A stretch of DNA of 64,000 nucleotides from positions 3,312,219 through 3,376,218 of the forward strand of contig NZ_CP016757.1 in NCBI RefSeq assembly GCF_001701045.1, given 5' to 3'. The position numbers and the translations under genes are program-made. Of the stretch, positions 52,001 to 61,066 are shown piece by piece. This stretch comes from Cloacibacillus porcorum. Its GTDB lineage: Bacteria > Synergistota > Synergistia > Synergistales > Synergistaceae. Each line of letters starts with the position of its first letter. Position 1 is the first letter of the stretch. Under the pieces are notes generated by a model that searched no databases, was not told the DNA's origin, and worked only from the letters and a program-made list of their open reading frames with translations.

Positions 52001-52888
52001 TCAATGAATCTTCTGCGAGATGTAGACACCGGCCAGTATCAGCAGTCCTCCCGCGACCGCGAAGAGAGTTATCCGTTCGTCCAGTATCAGCGCCGAAAAG
52101 AGCATCGTTATCGGCGGCGTAAGATAGATAAGATTGTTGGCCTTGACCGCGCCGAGGTTCCAGATGACGATGTTCCAGCCCCAGGTGCAGAAGGCAGAGG
52201 CGAAGAGGCCGAGGAACAGGATATTTCCAGCTACGGCGGGGCGCATCAGCTGCGACGGATGGAGCCGCACCACCGGCGTGAGCGTCAGCAGCAGCAGGGA
52301 GATCAGCGTATAGAAGAGCATCTTGCGCGCTATCTGCGCCGGCGTATAATCACACTTCACGTCGCGGATGACCACGGAATATCCGGCGAAGGTGAGGGCG
52401 GCCAAGAGCGCAATCATATCGCCTAGCGGATTGAGCTTCAGGACGAAACGTCCGTTAAAGATGATGAAGAATATCCCAATCAGGCAAAAGACGCTGCCGA
52501 GGACAAAACGGCGCGACATTTTCTCGCTGGAGGTGAAGATATGGGATACGACCCCCGTCAACAGGGGAGCGGTGGAACAGAGAAGCGCGACATTGGAGGC
52601 GGTGCTGAAGGAGAGCGCCGTATTTTCACAGAGAAAATAGAGCGTTATCCCGAGAAAACCGGCCGCGGCGATCTTTAACTCCGTCATCAGATCCAGCGGC
52701 GGAAGACGGTGAGGGTCAGCGGCCACAAAAATAACATAGGCGACGGCGACGCGGTAGAGGAGTATTTCTCCGGGAGAGAGATAGCCAAGCAGATATTTTG
52801 TGGCGACGAAGGTGATGCTCCAGATAAACGTCACCGCGGCGGCGAGCATATAGCTGGAAAGCTTTCCACGCCCTTTGAACATTTTCAT
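52001..52888 (-). CDS. EamA/DMT-superfamily transporter
   Basis: 295 residues, ten hydrophobic segments in two five-helix repeats (SYMLAAAVTFIWSITFVATKYLL at the start, then GDMIALLAALTFAGYSVVIRDV at the second repeat, ending ILDERITLFAVAGGLLILAGVYI). Typical DMT exporters handle amino acids or metabolites; the substrate cannot be assigned. ATG follows GCGGAGGAG. It diverges from the ABC ATPase gene. Confidence 0.9.
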   Translation of the reverse strand: MKMFKGRGKLSSYMLAAAVTFIWSITFVATKYLLGYLSPGEILLYRVAVAYVIFVAADPHRLPPLDLMTELKIAAAGFLGITLYFLCENTALSFSTASNVALLCSTAPLLTGVVSHIFTSSEKMSRRFVLGSVFCLIGIFFIIFNGRFVLKLNPLGDMIALLAALTFAGYSVVIRDVKCDYTPAQIARKMLFYTLISLLLLTLTPVVRLHPSQLMRPAVAGNILFLGLFASAFCTWGWNIVIWNLGAVKANNLIYLTPPITMLFSALILDERITLFAVAGGLLILAGVYISQKIH

Positions 52889-53068
52889 AAAAATTCTCCT
52901 CCGCTGATCAAATCTCGTGCAATTATATACTCTCTCAAACTTATTGTCTTGAAAGATATTTCCTGTTACTATTTACCTGACAGACAGGCTAAGCTCGAAT
53001 ACGGGAATCAAAGATTTCCTTTCTCTCTTAAAAGATTTCCTATCTCACTGATGTCGAACGGGAGCGTT

Positions 53069-54604
53069 ATGATGACTGAGACAAAAAAAACACTTGTGTC
53101 AATGCGCGGCATAGATAAGATCTTCTACGGGCGGCACGCCAACAGGGGCGTCGACTTTGACCTGTTTGCCGGCGAGGTGCACAGCATCCTCGGGGAAAAC
53201 GGCGCGGGTAAGACCACCCTTATGAACTGCCTTGCGGGAATATACCTTCCAGACGCCGGATCAATATACATCGGCGGAGAGCCGGTCTTTCTGCCCAACC
53301 CCAAAGCGGCCATCGACAACGGCATCGGCATGGTGCATCAGCACTTTATGCTCGTCCCCGTATTTACCGTCTGGGAAAACATCATCCTCGGACTCAGCGA
53401 CATCCCCCTCGTCATCAATAAAGAGGAGATCATCGCGCGCATCCGCGAAATATCCGACCGCTACGGCCTCGCCGTCAACCCCGAGGCAAAGGTCTGGCAG
53501 CTCTCCATCGGCGAGCAGCAGCGCGTGGAGATACTGAAAATGCTCTACCGCGGTACCAAGGTCCTGATACTCGACGAGCCAACCTCCGTCCTCACGCCGC
53601 AGGAGACACGCGAATTCTTCAAGACCCTAAAAAACATGGTGGCGGCGGGACACGGTATCGTCCTGATCTCCCACAAAATAGAGGAGATCATGGAAATCTC
53701 CGACCGCCTTACAGTGCTGCGCAGGGGCGAGCGCGTGGCGACCCGCCGGGCCGCCGGCATCTCGAAAGAGGAGATCGCGGAGATGATGGTCGGCCACTGC
53801 CTTGAGGGCGCCTCACTTTCGGAGGAGCGCAGGGAACCGGGAGAGGTGGTCTTCGTCTGTTCCCGCATCTCACTGAAAGACGAGCGCGGCGCGGCGGCGC
53901 TGAAAGAGGTCTCTCTCTCTGTACGAGGCGGCGAGATACTCGGTATCGCCGGCGTCGACGGAAACGGCCAGGATGAGCTCTGCGAAGTTCTCGCGGGGCT
54001 GCGCTCCCCCGATTCCGGTTCGGTATCCATCGAGGGGAACGATATTACGCATCAGAGGGCGCGCGGCTACATTGAGAAAGGCATCAGCTACATCCCCGCC
54101 GACCGTAAGGGCGTGGGGCTCGTCGCCAACATGAGCGTCGTTGAAAACATCGCTTTGAAGGGTTACTGCCGCCCGCCGATGGAGAGGGGACGCCTCTTCA
54201 TGGACTGGGCTTACATCACGGATTTTGCCGCGGAGCGCGTCAAAGATTACGATGTCCAGATACCGGACCTATTTGCGCCTGTGCGCGTGCTTTCGGGCGG
54301 AAATCTGCAAAAGCTGATGCTCTCCCGCGAGATAACCGATACGACAAAGGTCATCATCGCGATGCAGCCCACCTGGGGGCTCGACGTCGGCGCGGCGGAG
54401 TTCGTCCATAAGAGGCTGCTCGAGGCGCGCGAGGCGGGAGCCGCCGTAATCCTCATCTCAAAGGACCTGCAGGAGCTGACCTCTCTCTCCGACCGCATCG
54501 CCGTCATGTACGGCGGCGAGATAAGCGGCGTTGTGGAAGGTCCGCAAAAGACCGACGTAGAAAAGATCGGCCTGCTGATGGCGGGGATCAGGGAGAGGGC
54601 TTAG
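53069..54604 (+). CDS. Two-domain ABC ATPase of the BMP/nucleoside (YufO) or sugar type
   Basis: 511 residues; the long open frame upstream is not coding. ATG follows GGGAGC, with a second ATG three bases on. Domain 1: Walker A GENGAGKTT near residue 43, signature LSIGEQQRVEILK, Walker B LILDEPTSVLT. Domain 2: degenerate Walker A GVDGNGQDE, signature LSGGNLQKLMLSREI, and MQPTWGLDVGA in place of the usual Walker B, as in nucleoside importer ATPases. No permease follows, so it is an orphan here. The BMP-type binding protein at 12991 is a possible partner. Confidence 0.9.
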   Translation: MMTETKKTLVSMRGIDKIFYGRHANRGVDFDLFAGEVHSILGENGAGKTTLMNCLAGIYLPDAGSIYIGGEPVFLPNPKAAIDNGIGMVHQHFMLVPVFTVWENIILGLSDIPLVINKEEIIARIREISDRYGLAVNPEAKVWQLSIGEQQRVEILKMLYRGTKVLILDEPTSVLTPQETREFFKTLKNMVAAGHGIVLISHKIEEIMEISDRLTVLRRGERVATRRAAGISKEEIAEMMVGHCLEGASLSEERREPGEVVFVCSRISLKDERGAAALKEVSLSVRGGEILGIAGVDGNGQDELCEVLAGLRSPDSGSVSIEGNDITHQRARGYIEKGISYIPADRKGVGLVANMSVVENIALKGYCRPPMERGRLFMDWAYITDFAAERVKDYDVQIPDLFAPVRVLSGGNLQKLMLSREITDTTKVIIAMQPTWGLDVGAAEFVHKRLLEAREAGAAVILISKDLQELTSLSDRIAVMYGGEISGVVEGPQKTDVEKIGLLMAGIRERA

Positions 54605-55241
54605 GCGATGAGAGAGGCCTGCTTATACCGTTCGGCGACGCGTTAAGCGCGGCGGGAATTTTTTTGAGACGTTCAATGAGAGGGCAGGGATCCTTACCCG
54701 GCCTCTCATCTTTTATATGCGCCATGATCAGCATCTCGCCCTCTTCGGAGGGCACGGGAGAGAAGAGCTGCACAACGACGCCCTCCGCTTCGGCGGCGGT
54801 CCTTTCCGCGATCTCCCTCATCGCCGCGCGTGATTTCTCCGGCTCGGCGGCATAATCCGCGGAGGTTATCCCGCTTTTTATCAGCGCTATCGCCTCTCCC
54901 GAGACGCGGCGCGCCGAGACACGCACAGGCCGGTAGTCCTTCGCCGCCGGCAGCGGCGCGGGCTCGCCCTCCCTGTAAGGCACGCCGAGCGAAACCAGAC
55001 GCCCCTCCTTTGAGACGGCGAAATACCACCATTTCGTATTCGCGTCGTAAAGCAGCGCGTAGGCGCCCTTCGCGCTTTCGTACCAGCTTCCGCGCTCGTC
55101 GCCGCGCTTGCGTATCTCGATCACCGAGCCGTCCGGCTGCGTCACGCGTATGGGGGCGTCAAACGCGGGCCCGGCGTATGAACGGAGGCCGAAGAGGCAA
55201 ACCGCCAGAGGCAGCAGCGCGGCAAGAAATATTTTTTTCAT
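54588..55241 (-). CDS. Secreted protein resembling a free-standing M6 protease propeptide
   Basis: 217 residues with a signal peptide (MKKIFLAALLPLAVCLFGLRSYAGPAFDAP). Residues 30-90 (VTQPDGSVIEIRKRGDERGSWYESAKGAYALLYD..., WWYFAVSKEGRLVSLGVPY) match the N-terminal region of the M6 protease encoded just upstream (TLTQPDG..., KRGDEFMNWYETAEGYAVL, YWVFALR). There is no HExxH and no sorting tail. It could be an inhibitor or chaperone of the protease, or a decayed duplicate. Its 3' end overlaps the ABC ATPase 3' end by 17 bp on opposite strands. Confidence 0.75.
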   Translation of the reverse strand: MKKIFLAALLPLAVCLFGLRSYAGPAFDAPIRVTQPDGSVIEIRKRGDERGSWYESAKGAYALLYDANTKWWYFAVSKEGRLVSLGVPYREGEPAPLPAAKDYRPVRVSARRVSGEAIALIKSGITSADYAAEPEKSRAAMREIAERTAAEAEGVVVQLFSPVPSEEGEMLIMAHIKDERPGKDPCPLIERLKKIPAALNASPNGISRPLSSPKPSP

Positions 55242-55259
55242 CGGGTCGCCCTCCTTTAC

Positions 55260-55291
55260 AAAAGGCGGGGAATGACAGGTTATCCCCCGCC
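55260..55291 (-). terminator. Hairpin between the M6 protease gene and its propeptide-like paralogue
   Basis: On the minus strand GGCGGGG pairs with CCCCGCC around a 14-nt loop, followed by TTTTGTAAAGGAGG, where the next gene's ribosome site begins. Probably a partial terminator. Confidence 0.6.
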
Positions 55292-55300
55292 GCCGATATC

Positions 55301-57121
55301 TTATCTTCTCTTCCTAAATACCAGCGGAAGCGCGCCAAACAGCAGAAGCAGTGGAAATGCCGCCGCCGAGCAGCCGCTGCCGCCGGTTTCCGCCCGCGTT
55401 ACGCTGGAAGAGACGACCTCTCCCGACGGTGAAAAGCCAGAAAAAACGATGCCCGAGAACCGCTTGGCTATATTGGTATCGCGCGTTCCGTAGAAGTATG
55501 TATCCGGCTCCGTGCCGTTGCCGGCGTACCAGAGCGAGAGATAGCTGCCCTGTCCCGCGCCTTTTTCGCGGGAATCGCCGTCGGCCCAAATAGCCATGTT
55601 GCCCTGGTGGCCCTCCTCCGTATAGACGTTGAAGTCATTTCCGGCGCTCAGCGAGCCGGAACCGGATCTTTCGTCGATATGCTGCAGCAGGACGCCGCCT
55701 TTGAACGACTCCGGCATGTCTTTTATACTGCCGCCGATACCTCCGTCCCAGTCGTCCGCGTTGGGGTTTCTGACCTCGGCAAGTATATATTCATAGGTGG
55801 AATCGACATAGGGCGAATTTATCCGCGCGACCGGATAATTACCGTTTCTAGGTGTGCCGCAGGTAAGTACGACCGACGCGGCGCTAGAAGTCAGCGTTTG
55901 GGGGACGTCCCAGCCAAGATATTTTCTGCTCCAGGCGTCAAGGTTGGGCGGCGTCTTTCCGTGGATTTCACCTGTTTTATGGCCCCACGAGCCGCCCGCC
56001 ATCACGGAAAACAGGCCGAGGCCATTATTGGTGTAGCTGGTGTCATAGAGGTCGGGCAATTTGCATATCTGGTGACCCAGTTCATGTACTATGCCGCCGA
56101 CGAGCGGCAGGGGAACATCCCCAGATTTTACAAGAATGTCGGAAAGCTCTCCCCCGCAGGACCAATGCCCCAGGATTATGTCGTCCGAGACATAGACGAT
56201 GTGCTCGTTGCCTTCGTCTTCCCACGAACTCCAGGCGTGCATCCAGACAGCGGGACGACCTTCCTTCGAAGAACACGATTCCTCGTAGCCCGCGAAGAGC
56301 AGATAGACAACCAGCTCGTCCGCCTCGATAATACCGTCGCCGTTTTTGTCAAAACCGCTGAAGTCAAGGCCGGTACGATTCAGGACGCCCGTTACGAAAT
56401 CGACCTCGTTTTTATGCGATATGCGATAATCGCCGGTCGCGTCGTTGTTCAGCAGCCGGTCGGGATGTTTCCCCCCATTATAATCGGCGGAGGTCATGGT
56501 GATTTCGATGATGTCTCTTTTGCCCTGACCGCCGAAATCCGCGGAGACGATATTCAGCTTTCCGTGCGACTGGTCAAGGTAATAGCTGCGGACGGAATGC
56601 TCCGCGCCCCATATCTCGTCTTTGGTATGCTCCAACTCTGATTTAAGTTCAACGTCCTGAAAGTTGATGCGGATAAACACCGCCTCGCGCTCGCCGGAGA
56701 TAGGATTCGAGGTCCATGTCTTCGCGGCGGCGGATCTGGCGGAGCTTGCCTTTGCGGCGGCGGAGCCGTCGTATCTTTCCCGCAGACGCTCAACCGTATC
56801 TTTGGCGGGGATAAAGTTCTTTACCGCGCCCTCGGGAACCGCGGCCCCTGCCGAATAGTGAACACCGGAGGGCGCAAGGAGACCTGCAGCCGTACGCAGG
56901 GCAAACACCCAGTACCCGCTCTCGCCGTCTTTCAGCACGGCATACCCCTCCGCCGTCTCATACCAGTTCATAAACTCATCGCCGCGCTTCATCGCGGAAA
57001 AACTCTCTCCGTCTGGCTGTGTCAGAGTAAAATCCCTCTGCAGCGCCGGACCGGCAAAGGCCGCGGCGGCAGTGATAGAAATTATAAAGAATATGATCAG
57101 GACTCTGCGCAAATTTTTCAT
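55301..57121 (-). CDS. M6-family (immune inhibitor A-like) secreted metalloprotease with Synergistota C-terminal anchor
   Basis: 606 residues from the ATG behind AGGAGC; the frame opens at 57166. Signal peptide (MKNLRRVLIIFFIISITAAAAFAGP), a propeptide-like region to about 130, then the catalytic domain with the zinc motif HELGHQICKLPDLYDTS near residue 358 and downstream GLGLFSVMAGGSWG (the Met-turn region). It ends GGSGCSAAAFPLLLLFGALPLVFRKRR, a sorting signal of the phylum (SGCSAA, hydrophobic helix, basic end). It likely acts at the cell surface on host or dietary protein. Confidence 0.9.
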   Translation of the reverse strand: MKNLRRVLIIFFIISITAAAAFAGPALQRDFTLTQPDGESFSAMKRGDEFMNWYETAEGYAVLKDGESGYWVFALRTAAGLLAPSGVHYSAGAAVPEGAVKNFIPAKDTVERLRERYDGSAAAKASSARSAAAKTWTSNPISGEREAVFIRINFQDVELKSELEHTKDEIWGAEHSVRSYYLDQSHGKLNIVSADFGGQGKRDIIEITMTSADYNGGKHPDRLLNNDATGDYRISHKNEVDFVTGVLNRTGLDFSGFDKNGDGIIEADELVVYLLFAGYEESCSSKEGRPAVWMHAWSSWEDEGNEHIVYVSDDIILGHWSCGGELSDILVKSGDVPLPLVGGIVHELGHQICKLPDLYDTSYTNNGLGLFSVMAGGSWGHKTGEIHGKTPPNLDAWSRKYLGWDVPQTLTSSAASVVLTCGTPRNGNYPVARINSPYVDSTYEYILAEVRNPNADDWDGGIGGSIKDMPESFKGGVLLQHIDERSGSGSLSAGNDFNVYTEEGHQGNMAIWADGDSREKGAGQGSYLSLWYAGNGTEPDTYFYGTRDTNIAKRFSGIVFSGFSPSGEVVSSSVTRAETGGSGCSAAAFPLLLLFGALPLVFRKRR

Positions 57122-57200
57122 CGTAACGCTCCTCATAAACAAAAAGTGTTTATGATATTCTATCATTTTTGGACTAATTTCAATGCAAAAAATAAATTTA

Positions 57201-57270
57201 AGAGGTCAGACTACACCTGACCTCTTCGGAGAAGAACAAAAACGGCGGGAGGCTCAAAAGCCCCCCGCCG
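57201..57270 (-). terminator. Two tandem hairpins after the beta-helix surface-protein gene
   Basis: On the minus strand the first hairpin (57243-57270, CGGCGGG with its complement plus an inner AGGCT/AGCC pair) is followed by TTTTTGTTC. The second (57201-57225, AGAGGTCAG/CTGACCTCT) is followed by TTAAATTTATTTTTT. Confidence 0.85.
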
Positions 57271-57288
57271 ATCCGTATCAGCGATATA

Positions 57289-59127
57289 TTACCTCTTTTT
57301 CCTGAACAGCGGCATCGCTGCCAGCAGTACCAGCGCTCCCCAGCCCGCGGCGCTGCATCCGCTCGACGACGAGCCATGCGGCTGTGGTTTGGGCGTTGGC
57401 GCGGTCGTAGAGACGATTGCCACCGGGTCGACTACCCTGCCGGCTTCATCCTTGCAGAGGTCAAAATCGCCGTTGTCTTCTATGAAGAGCACCAGCTTAT
57501 AGGTCCCCTCCGGCACGATCGGCGATTCCGCAGAGAGGACTTTATTCTCGTCTGCAGCCTGTATCGCAAAGTGTTTATCAGTGAAATCCTCCGGGACCGC
57601 CGCAAGCGTGAAGAACTCGCCCATTTCCGCGGACATGACCTTCATCACCTTAACATCTTTGACAAGCGCCGCCTTCAACACCTCGCCCTTTAGTTCGAAA
57701 GCTATGGCGGCAACATTGCCCGCGCTCACAGTGGCATCGGTAATCGGCAGGGGGGCGATATCTTCCGGTTCGACAGTCGTACCATCCGGCAGTTCCGCCA
57801 GCTTAACCGCGCTCACAGCCGCAGAGGCGATGATCTTTTCCGAGAGCGCCGCCTGTCCGTTCTGGTCAAATTCGATATCCGAAGGGGTTACGCCCTCGGC
57901 ATTGATCATATCAGCAGTCTTTTCCCTGGCCGCCGCTTTGTCGTCCTCCGTAGCCGTAGTAATATCCACCGATATCACTTTGGGGGCAATCGTTTCGACA
58001 TTCGCCGGTATTTCGTCAAGCTTGGGGGCAACGGGCTTTGCGTTTGGATCGTTCTCCTTGATTAATGTCTCAACGTTAACATACTCTTCGTTGTCAAGCT
58101 TAGCCGTTATTTTATATTTCGCGCCGCCCTCTTCAAGCATGATAATACCCCTGCCGCCGGAGGCACAGTCTTTGCCGCCTTCTGGCTGATATGCGCCGTA
58201 AAGCCTGCCGAACGAGACCCTGTCCAGTAATTTATCGGAACCCTGCGAACTCTCTATTTTATTTCCTTTCAGATAGAAAGTTCCCTCCATGCGGTGATAG
58301 ACGACCTTTTTATAATCTGCGGGCAGGTTTTTGAATATATTGTTCTCAACATAGACCGGCCCCATCTTGTCACTTGGAGGATTGGCCCAGGTATTATTAC
58401 CGATAAAGTAAGTATCTCCCTGCGGAGAGTCAAAGGTATTGCCGCTGATGGTTATGACGCCGGCAGGGTCGGCATCGCAGAATACCACGTAACAGTCTTT
58501 AAACGTTGAGTCAGTGACTGTGATGTTCTCTTTTGCCCCGTTAAAGAAGAGAGCCCCGCCATTTTCCGTCTTCCTTCCGTCGCCAAGGTCATTCACCTCT
58601 ATCGTACAACCCTCCATCGTAAATGAAGCGCCCCACACCTCAACGGTTTTATTCGCATAACCATCGGAATAATATGAATTATAGTTGGGAAGTATCGCTA
58701 CATTTTTGAAGGTGACGCCGTCGCCCTCGACGTGTACAGTGCTCTGAAGCCCGCCCATACCGCCAAGGTCCTGAGAATTCACATCCACGGGACAATAGAC
58801 TGCAGCATCCGCCGTCTTCCCCTCCACCACCACGTTATCATGGCTCAGCACCCAGGTAAAATCAGGATATTTGGGGTCCGTACCCTCTCTTATAATGAGA
58901 GGCAGCTTTACCTTGCCGTATACCTCTATAGTTGCGCCGTCCTTAACTACAGAGGAATCCGGCTTCGTTATCTCTTTTATATCTTCCTCCGTAGCGTACT
59001 TTTCACCATTGACCATAAAGTACCCGTCATCCGCAATCGCCGCGCAGGACTGCACCAGCAGAACGGCGACCACGGCCATGCAGGCAAATAACGCCGCCAG
59101 CAACTTTCCATAACTCTTCATCTTCAT
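57289..59127 (-). CDS. Surface protein with parallel beta-helix region and Synergistota C-terminal anchor
   Basis: 612 residues. N-terminal signal (MKMKSYGKLLAALFACMAVVAVLLVQSCAA; a Cys close to the end of the hydrophobic part could be lipidated). Residues 60-300 contain short beta-helix-like turns (DGVTFKNVAILPN, ASFTMEGCTIEVND, ENITVTDSTFKDC, GVITISGNTFDS). A later region is rich in Ala, Glu and Pro. The end, SSSSGCSAAGWGALVLLAAMPLFRKKR, is the phylum's sorting signal. Function unknown; beta-helix surface proteins often bind or cut polysaccharide. Confidence 0.85.
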   Translation of the reverse strand: MKMKSYGKLLAALFACMAVVAVLLVQSCAAIADDGYFMVNGEKYATEEDIKEITKPDSSVVKDGATIEVYGKVKLPLIIREGTDPKYPDFTWVLSHDNVVVEGKTADAAVYCPVDVNSQDLGGMGGLQSTVHVEGDGVTFKNVAILPNYNSYYSDGYANKTVEVWGASFTMEGCTIEVNDLGDGRKTENGGALFFNGAKENITVTDSTFKDCYVVFCDADPAGVITISGNTFDSPQGDTYFIGNNTWANPPSDKMGPVYVENNIFKNLPADYKKVVYHRMEGTFYLKGNKIESSQGSDKLLDRVSFGRLYGAYQPEGGKDCASGGRGIIMLEEGGAKYKITAKLDNEEYVNVETLIKENDPNAKPVAPKLDEIPANVETIAPKVISVDITTATEDDKAAAREKTADMINAEGVTPSDIEFDQNGQAALSEKIIASAAVSAVKLAELPDGTTVEPEDIAPLPITDATVSAGNVAAIAFELKGEVLKAALVKDVKVMKVMSAEMGEFFTLAAVPEDFTDKHFAIQAADENKVLSAESPIVPEGTYKLVLFIEDNGDFDLCKDEAGRVVDPVAIVSTTAPTPKPQPHGSSSSGCSAAGWGALVLLAAMPLFRKKR

Positions 59128-59503
59128 TGATGCTCAGCTCCCTTCAATTTTGTAAAAACGGATAAAATCAGCGCCGCTAATGTAAAAAAACTGCGATCAC
59201 CCCTCTGATTTACGTGATTTATTTGCCGATCATCAAAAAACGTGCCTCACCGCAGTCACAAGGCAATAATCCATCAGTATGCGGATATACAATAAAAGGC
59301 TTCTCATTGTATGATCTGCATTTACAGCCGACTGACACCTACAGTCACGGCACGCTCTTTGAATTTATCGTTGTGACTTATTTTATCGATTTTAATTATA
59401 AGTCTCAAAATATTATTGTCAAGTATACATGTCATTATGACTTTTTTACTTGCTTTTATCTTTTCCCATTGACTGTATGTTTTTAGCGTGAGGTGATGGA
59501 ATA
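59128..59503. other. A+T-rich intergenic region with promoters for divergent genes
   Basis: 376 bp between the beta-helix protein and the XRE regulator. The part from 59370 to 59470 is very A+T-rich with repeated TGTCA/TGACTT words that could be regulator half-sites. No gene is supported. Confidence 0.45.
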
Positions 59504-59941
59504 ATGTCTGTAGGAAAACGGATTCGCGCGCTGCGTGCAAAAAGCGGCATTTCCAATCAAGAGGAGCTGGCCTATCTTGTAGGGACGGCAAGGCAGACTG
59601 TTTCGTCATGGGAACGCGACATATTTTTACCGGACGGCGCCAATCTGATAAAGCTCTCGAAGGTATTGAATACCTCCATCGCATATATCATGGGCGAGAC
59701 GCTGGACCCCGGCACAGCTGAAAGAAATGGGGAAAAATCACTTGAAGGAGAGCGGATGACGGCGGCCTCTCCCGTATATACGCTGAAGGCGGGGGGCCCG
59801 TCGGCGCTTTTCCTATCGGTCGAAAGGAGCGAAGGCGGCAAGACGGTGCGTTACGATCTGCCTCCCGAACTCTCGGCAAGAATGCTGCCATTTATAGAAG
59901 AGTTGTGGGAACGGATAGAGAGGGAAATGGAGAGTAAATAA
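59504..59941 (+). CDS. XRE-family helix-turn-helix regulator
   Basis: 145 residues. The HTH is at residues 4-60 (GKRIRALRAKSGISNQEELAYLVGTARQTVSSWERDIFLPDGANLIKLSKVLNTSIAYIMGE). A C-terminal half rich in Leu and Glu (DLPPELSARMLPFIEELWERIEREM) may dimerise. ATG follows GAGGTGATGG. The target is unknown; the nearest candidate is the divergent beta-helix protein gene. Confidence 0.9.
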   Translation: MSVGKRIRALRAKSGISNQEELAYLVGTARQTVSSWERDIFLPDGANLIKLSKVLNTSIAYIMGETLDPGTAERNGEKSLEGERMTAASPVYTLKAGGPSALFLSVERSEGGKTVRYDLPPELSARMLPFIEELWERIEREMESK

Positions 59942-59973
59942 AAAATCCTCCGCTGGGTGCCGGGAGGATTTTT
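59942..59973. terminator. Bidirectional Rho-independent terminator
   Basis: AAAATCCTCC pairs with GGAGGATTTTT around a 12-nt loop, with A and T tracts. It separates the convergent XRE and lpxL-like genes. Confidence 0.9.
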
Positions 59974-59981
59974 CTCTTGTT

Positions 59982-60869
59982 TCAGTCGGTTATTATTTCG
60001 CGGAATCTTCTGTGCTGCCAGAGCCACTGGCCGGGATTTTCGCGGATCATCCGTTCGTATTCCTCGTTCATGCGTATCGTGAGGCAGCGCACGGCTTCGT
60101 CGCGTTTCATCTCTTTGGGATGTTCAAGCGGCTTACCCACGATAAGGCGGAATTTAAACGGCTCAAGGCGCGTGAATGAGACGGGGATCATCGGCGCCCC
60201 CGTGAGCATGGAAAAGGCCGCCGGCCCTGGAGCCGTCGAGGTCTCCTGTCCGAAAAAGGGCACCATCATGCCGCCGTCGCCCCAATGCTGGTCCGCAAGA
60301 GCTCCTATCATTTCATTGTTTTTGAGCAGCGTCACCACATGTTTCATCGATGAATCTTTCGATATTGTACGAAGTCCGGAACGTTCGCGCAGCGTTTCTA
60401 TAAGTTCGCGCTGGAAGGGGCTGTCCGAATGACGTACGAGCCCGTAGAACGGAAAGTGGCGCGAGCACCAGGCGGCTCCAAGCTCCCAGCTGCCGAGGTG
60501 TGCGGAGAACAGCACCGCGCCCCGACCGTCCCGCAGAGCCTTTTCCACATGTTCCCTGCCGCTTATCTCCACGACCATACGGTCGATCAGCGACGGGTCG
60601 TGCTGCCAGGCAAGCATCTCCACACCGGTCCAGATCATGCTTTCGTATGACTCGGCGAGGATTTTTTCCCGCTCTTTTTTGCCTTTCTCCGGCAGGCAGA
60701 GCATGATATTGCGGCGCGCCACGTCCTTGCGCACGCCTGCCAGCTTCAGCAACGGTATTATCGCGCCGGCAAGCAGGTTCGCGCGCCAGCCGGGACGGAT
60801 GCTCTCGGCAAAGGCCATAAAGGCGCGTACCTGACAGTTTGTGATTTTTTTTCTTGTCTCTTCTTTCAA
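59982..60869 (-). CDS. LpxL/HtrB-type lipid A acyltransferase
   Basis: 295 residues from a TTG start behind GGAAGG. The acyltransferase motif HLGSWE (catalytic His with Glu four residues later) lies near residue 125, followed by GLVRHSDSPFQRELIETLRERSGL, ADQHWGDGGMMVPFFGQ and FTRLEPFKFRL. The protein adds secondary acyl chains to lipid A at the inner face of the membrane, so the organism has an outer membrane with lipid A. Confidence 0.93.
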   Translation of the reverse strand: MKEETRKKITNCQVRAFMAFAESIRPGWRANLLAGAIIPLLKLAGVRKDVARRNIMLCLPEKGKKEREKILAESYESMIWTGVEMLAWQHDPSLIDRMVVEISGREHVEKALRDGRGAVLFSAHLGSWELGAAWCSRHFPFYGLVRHSDSPFQRELIETLRERSGLRTISKDSSMKHVVTLLKNNEMIGALADQHWGDGGMMVPFFGQETSTAPGPAAFSMLTGAPMIPVSFTRLEPFKFRLIVGKPLEHPKEMKRDEAVRCLTIRMNEEYERMIRENPGQWLWQHRRFREIITD

Positions 60870-61001
60870 ATGTTTCAGCCTTCCGTAATGCGGCGGTCCG
60901 TAACGGCCGGACCGACCGGATGTATTATGAACATTCTAATGCAAGGGGGCCGGATGTGAAAGCGCCGCGGTCAAAATTCAAATGTTTCCATCTCAAATAA
61001 A

Positions 61002-61037
61002 GGCGGAGGGGGGCACACATTATCGCCTCCCTCCGCC
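61002..61037 (-). terminator. Terminator of tyrS
   Basis: On the minus strand GGCGGAGGG pairs with CCCTCCGCC around an 18-nt loop, followed by TTTATTT. It lies 30 bp beyond the tyrS stop. Confidence 0.8.
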
Positions 61038-61066
61038 ATTCTGTCTCTGCTTTACTCTTTTCCCGC

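Noticed and set aside
55607-56641. A 344-codon open frame on the plus strand
   Set aside because: It lies fully antisense to the M6 protease gene, has no ribosome site or recognisable family, and is explained by the G+C-rich third positions of the real gene.
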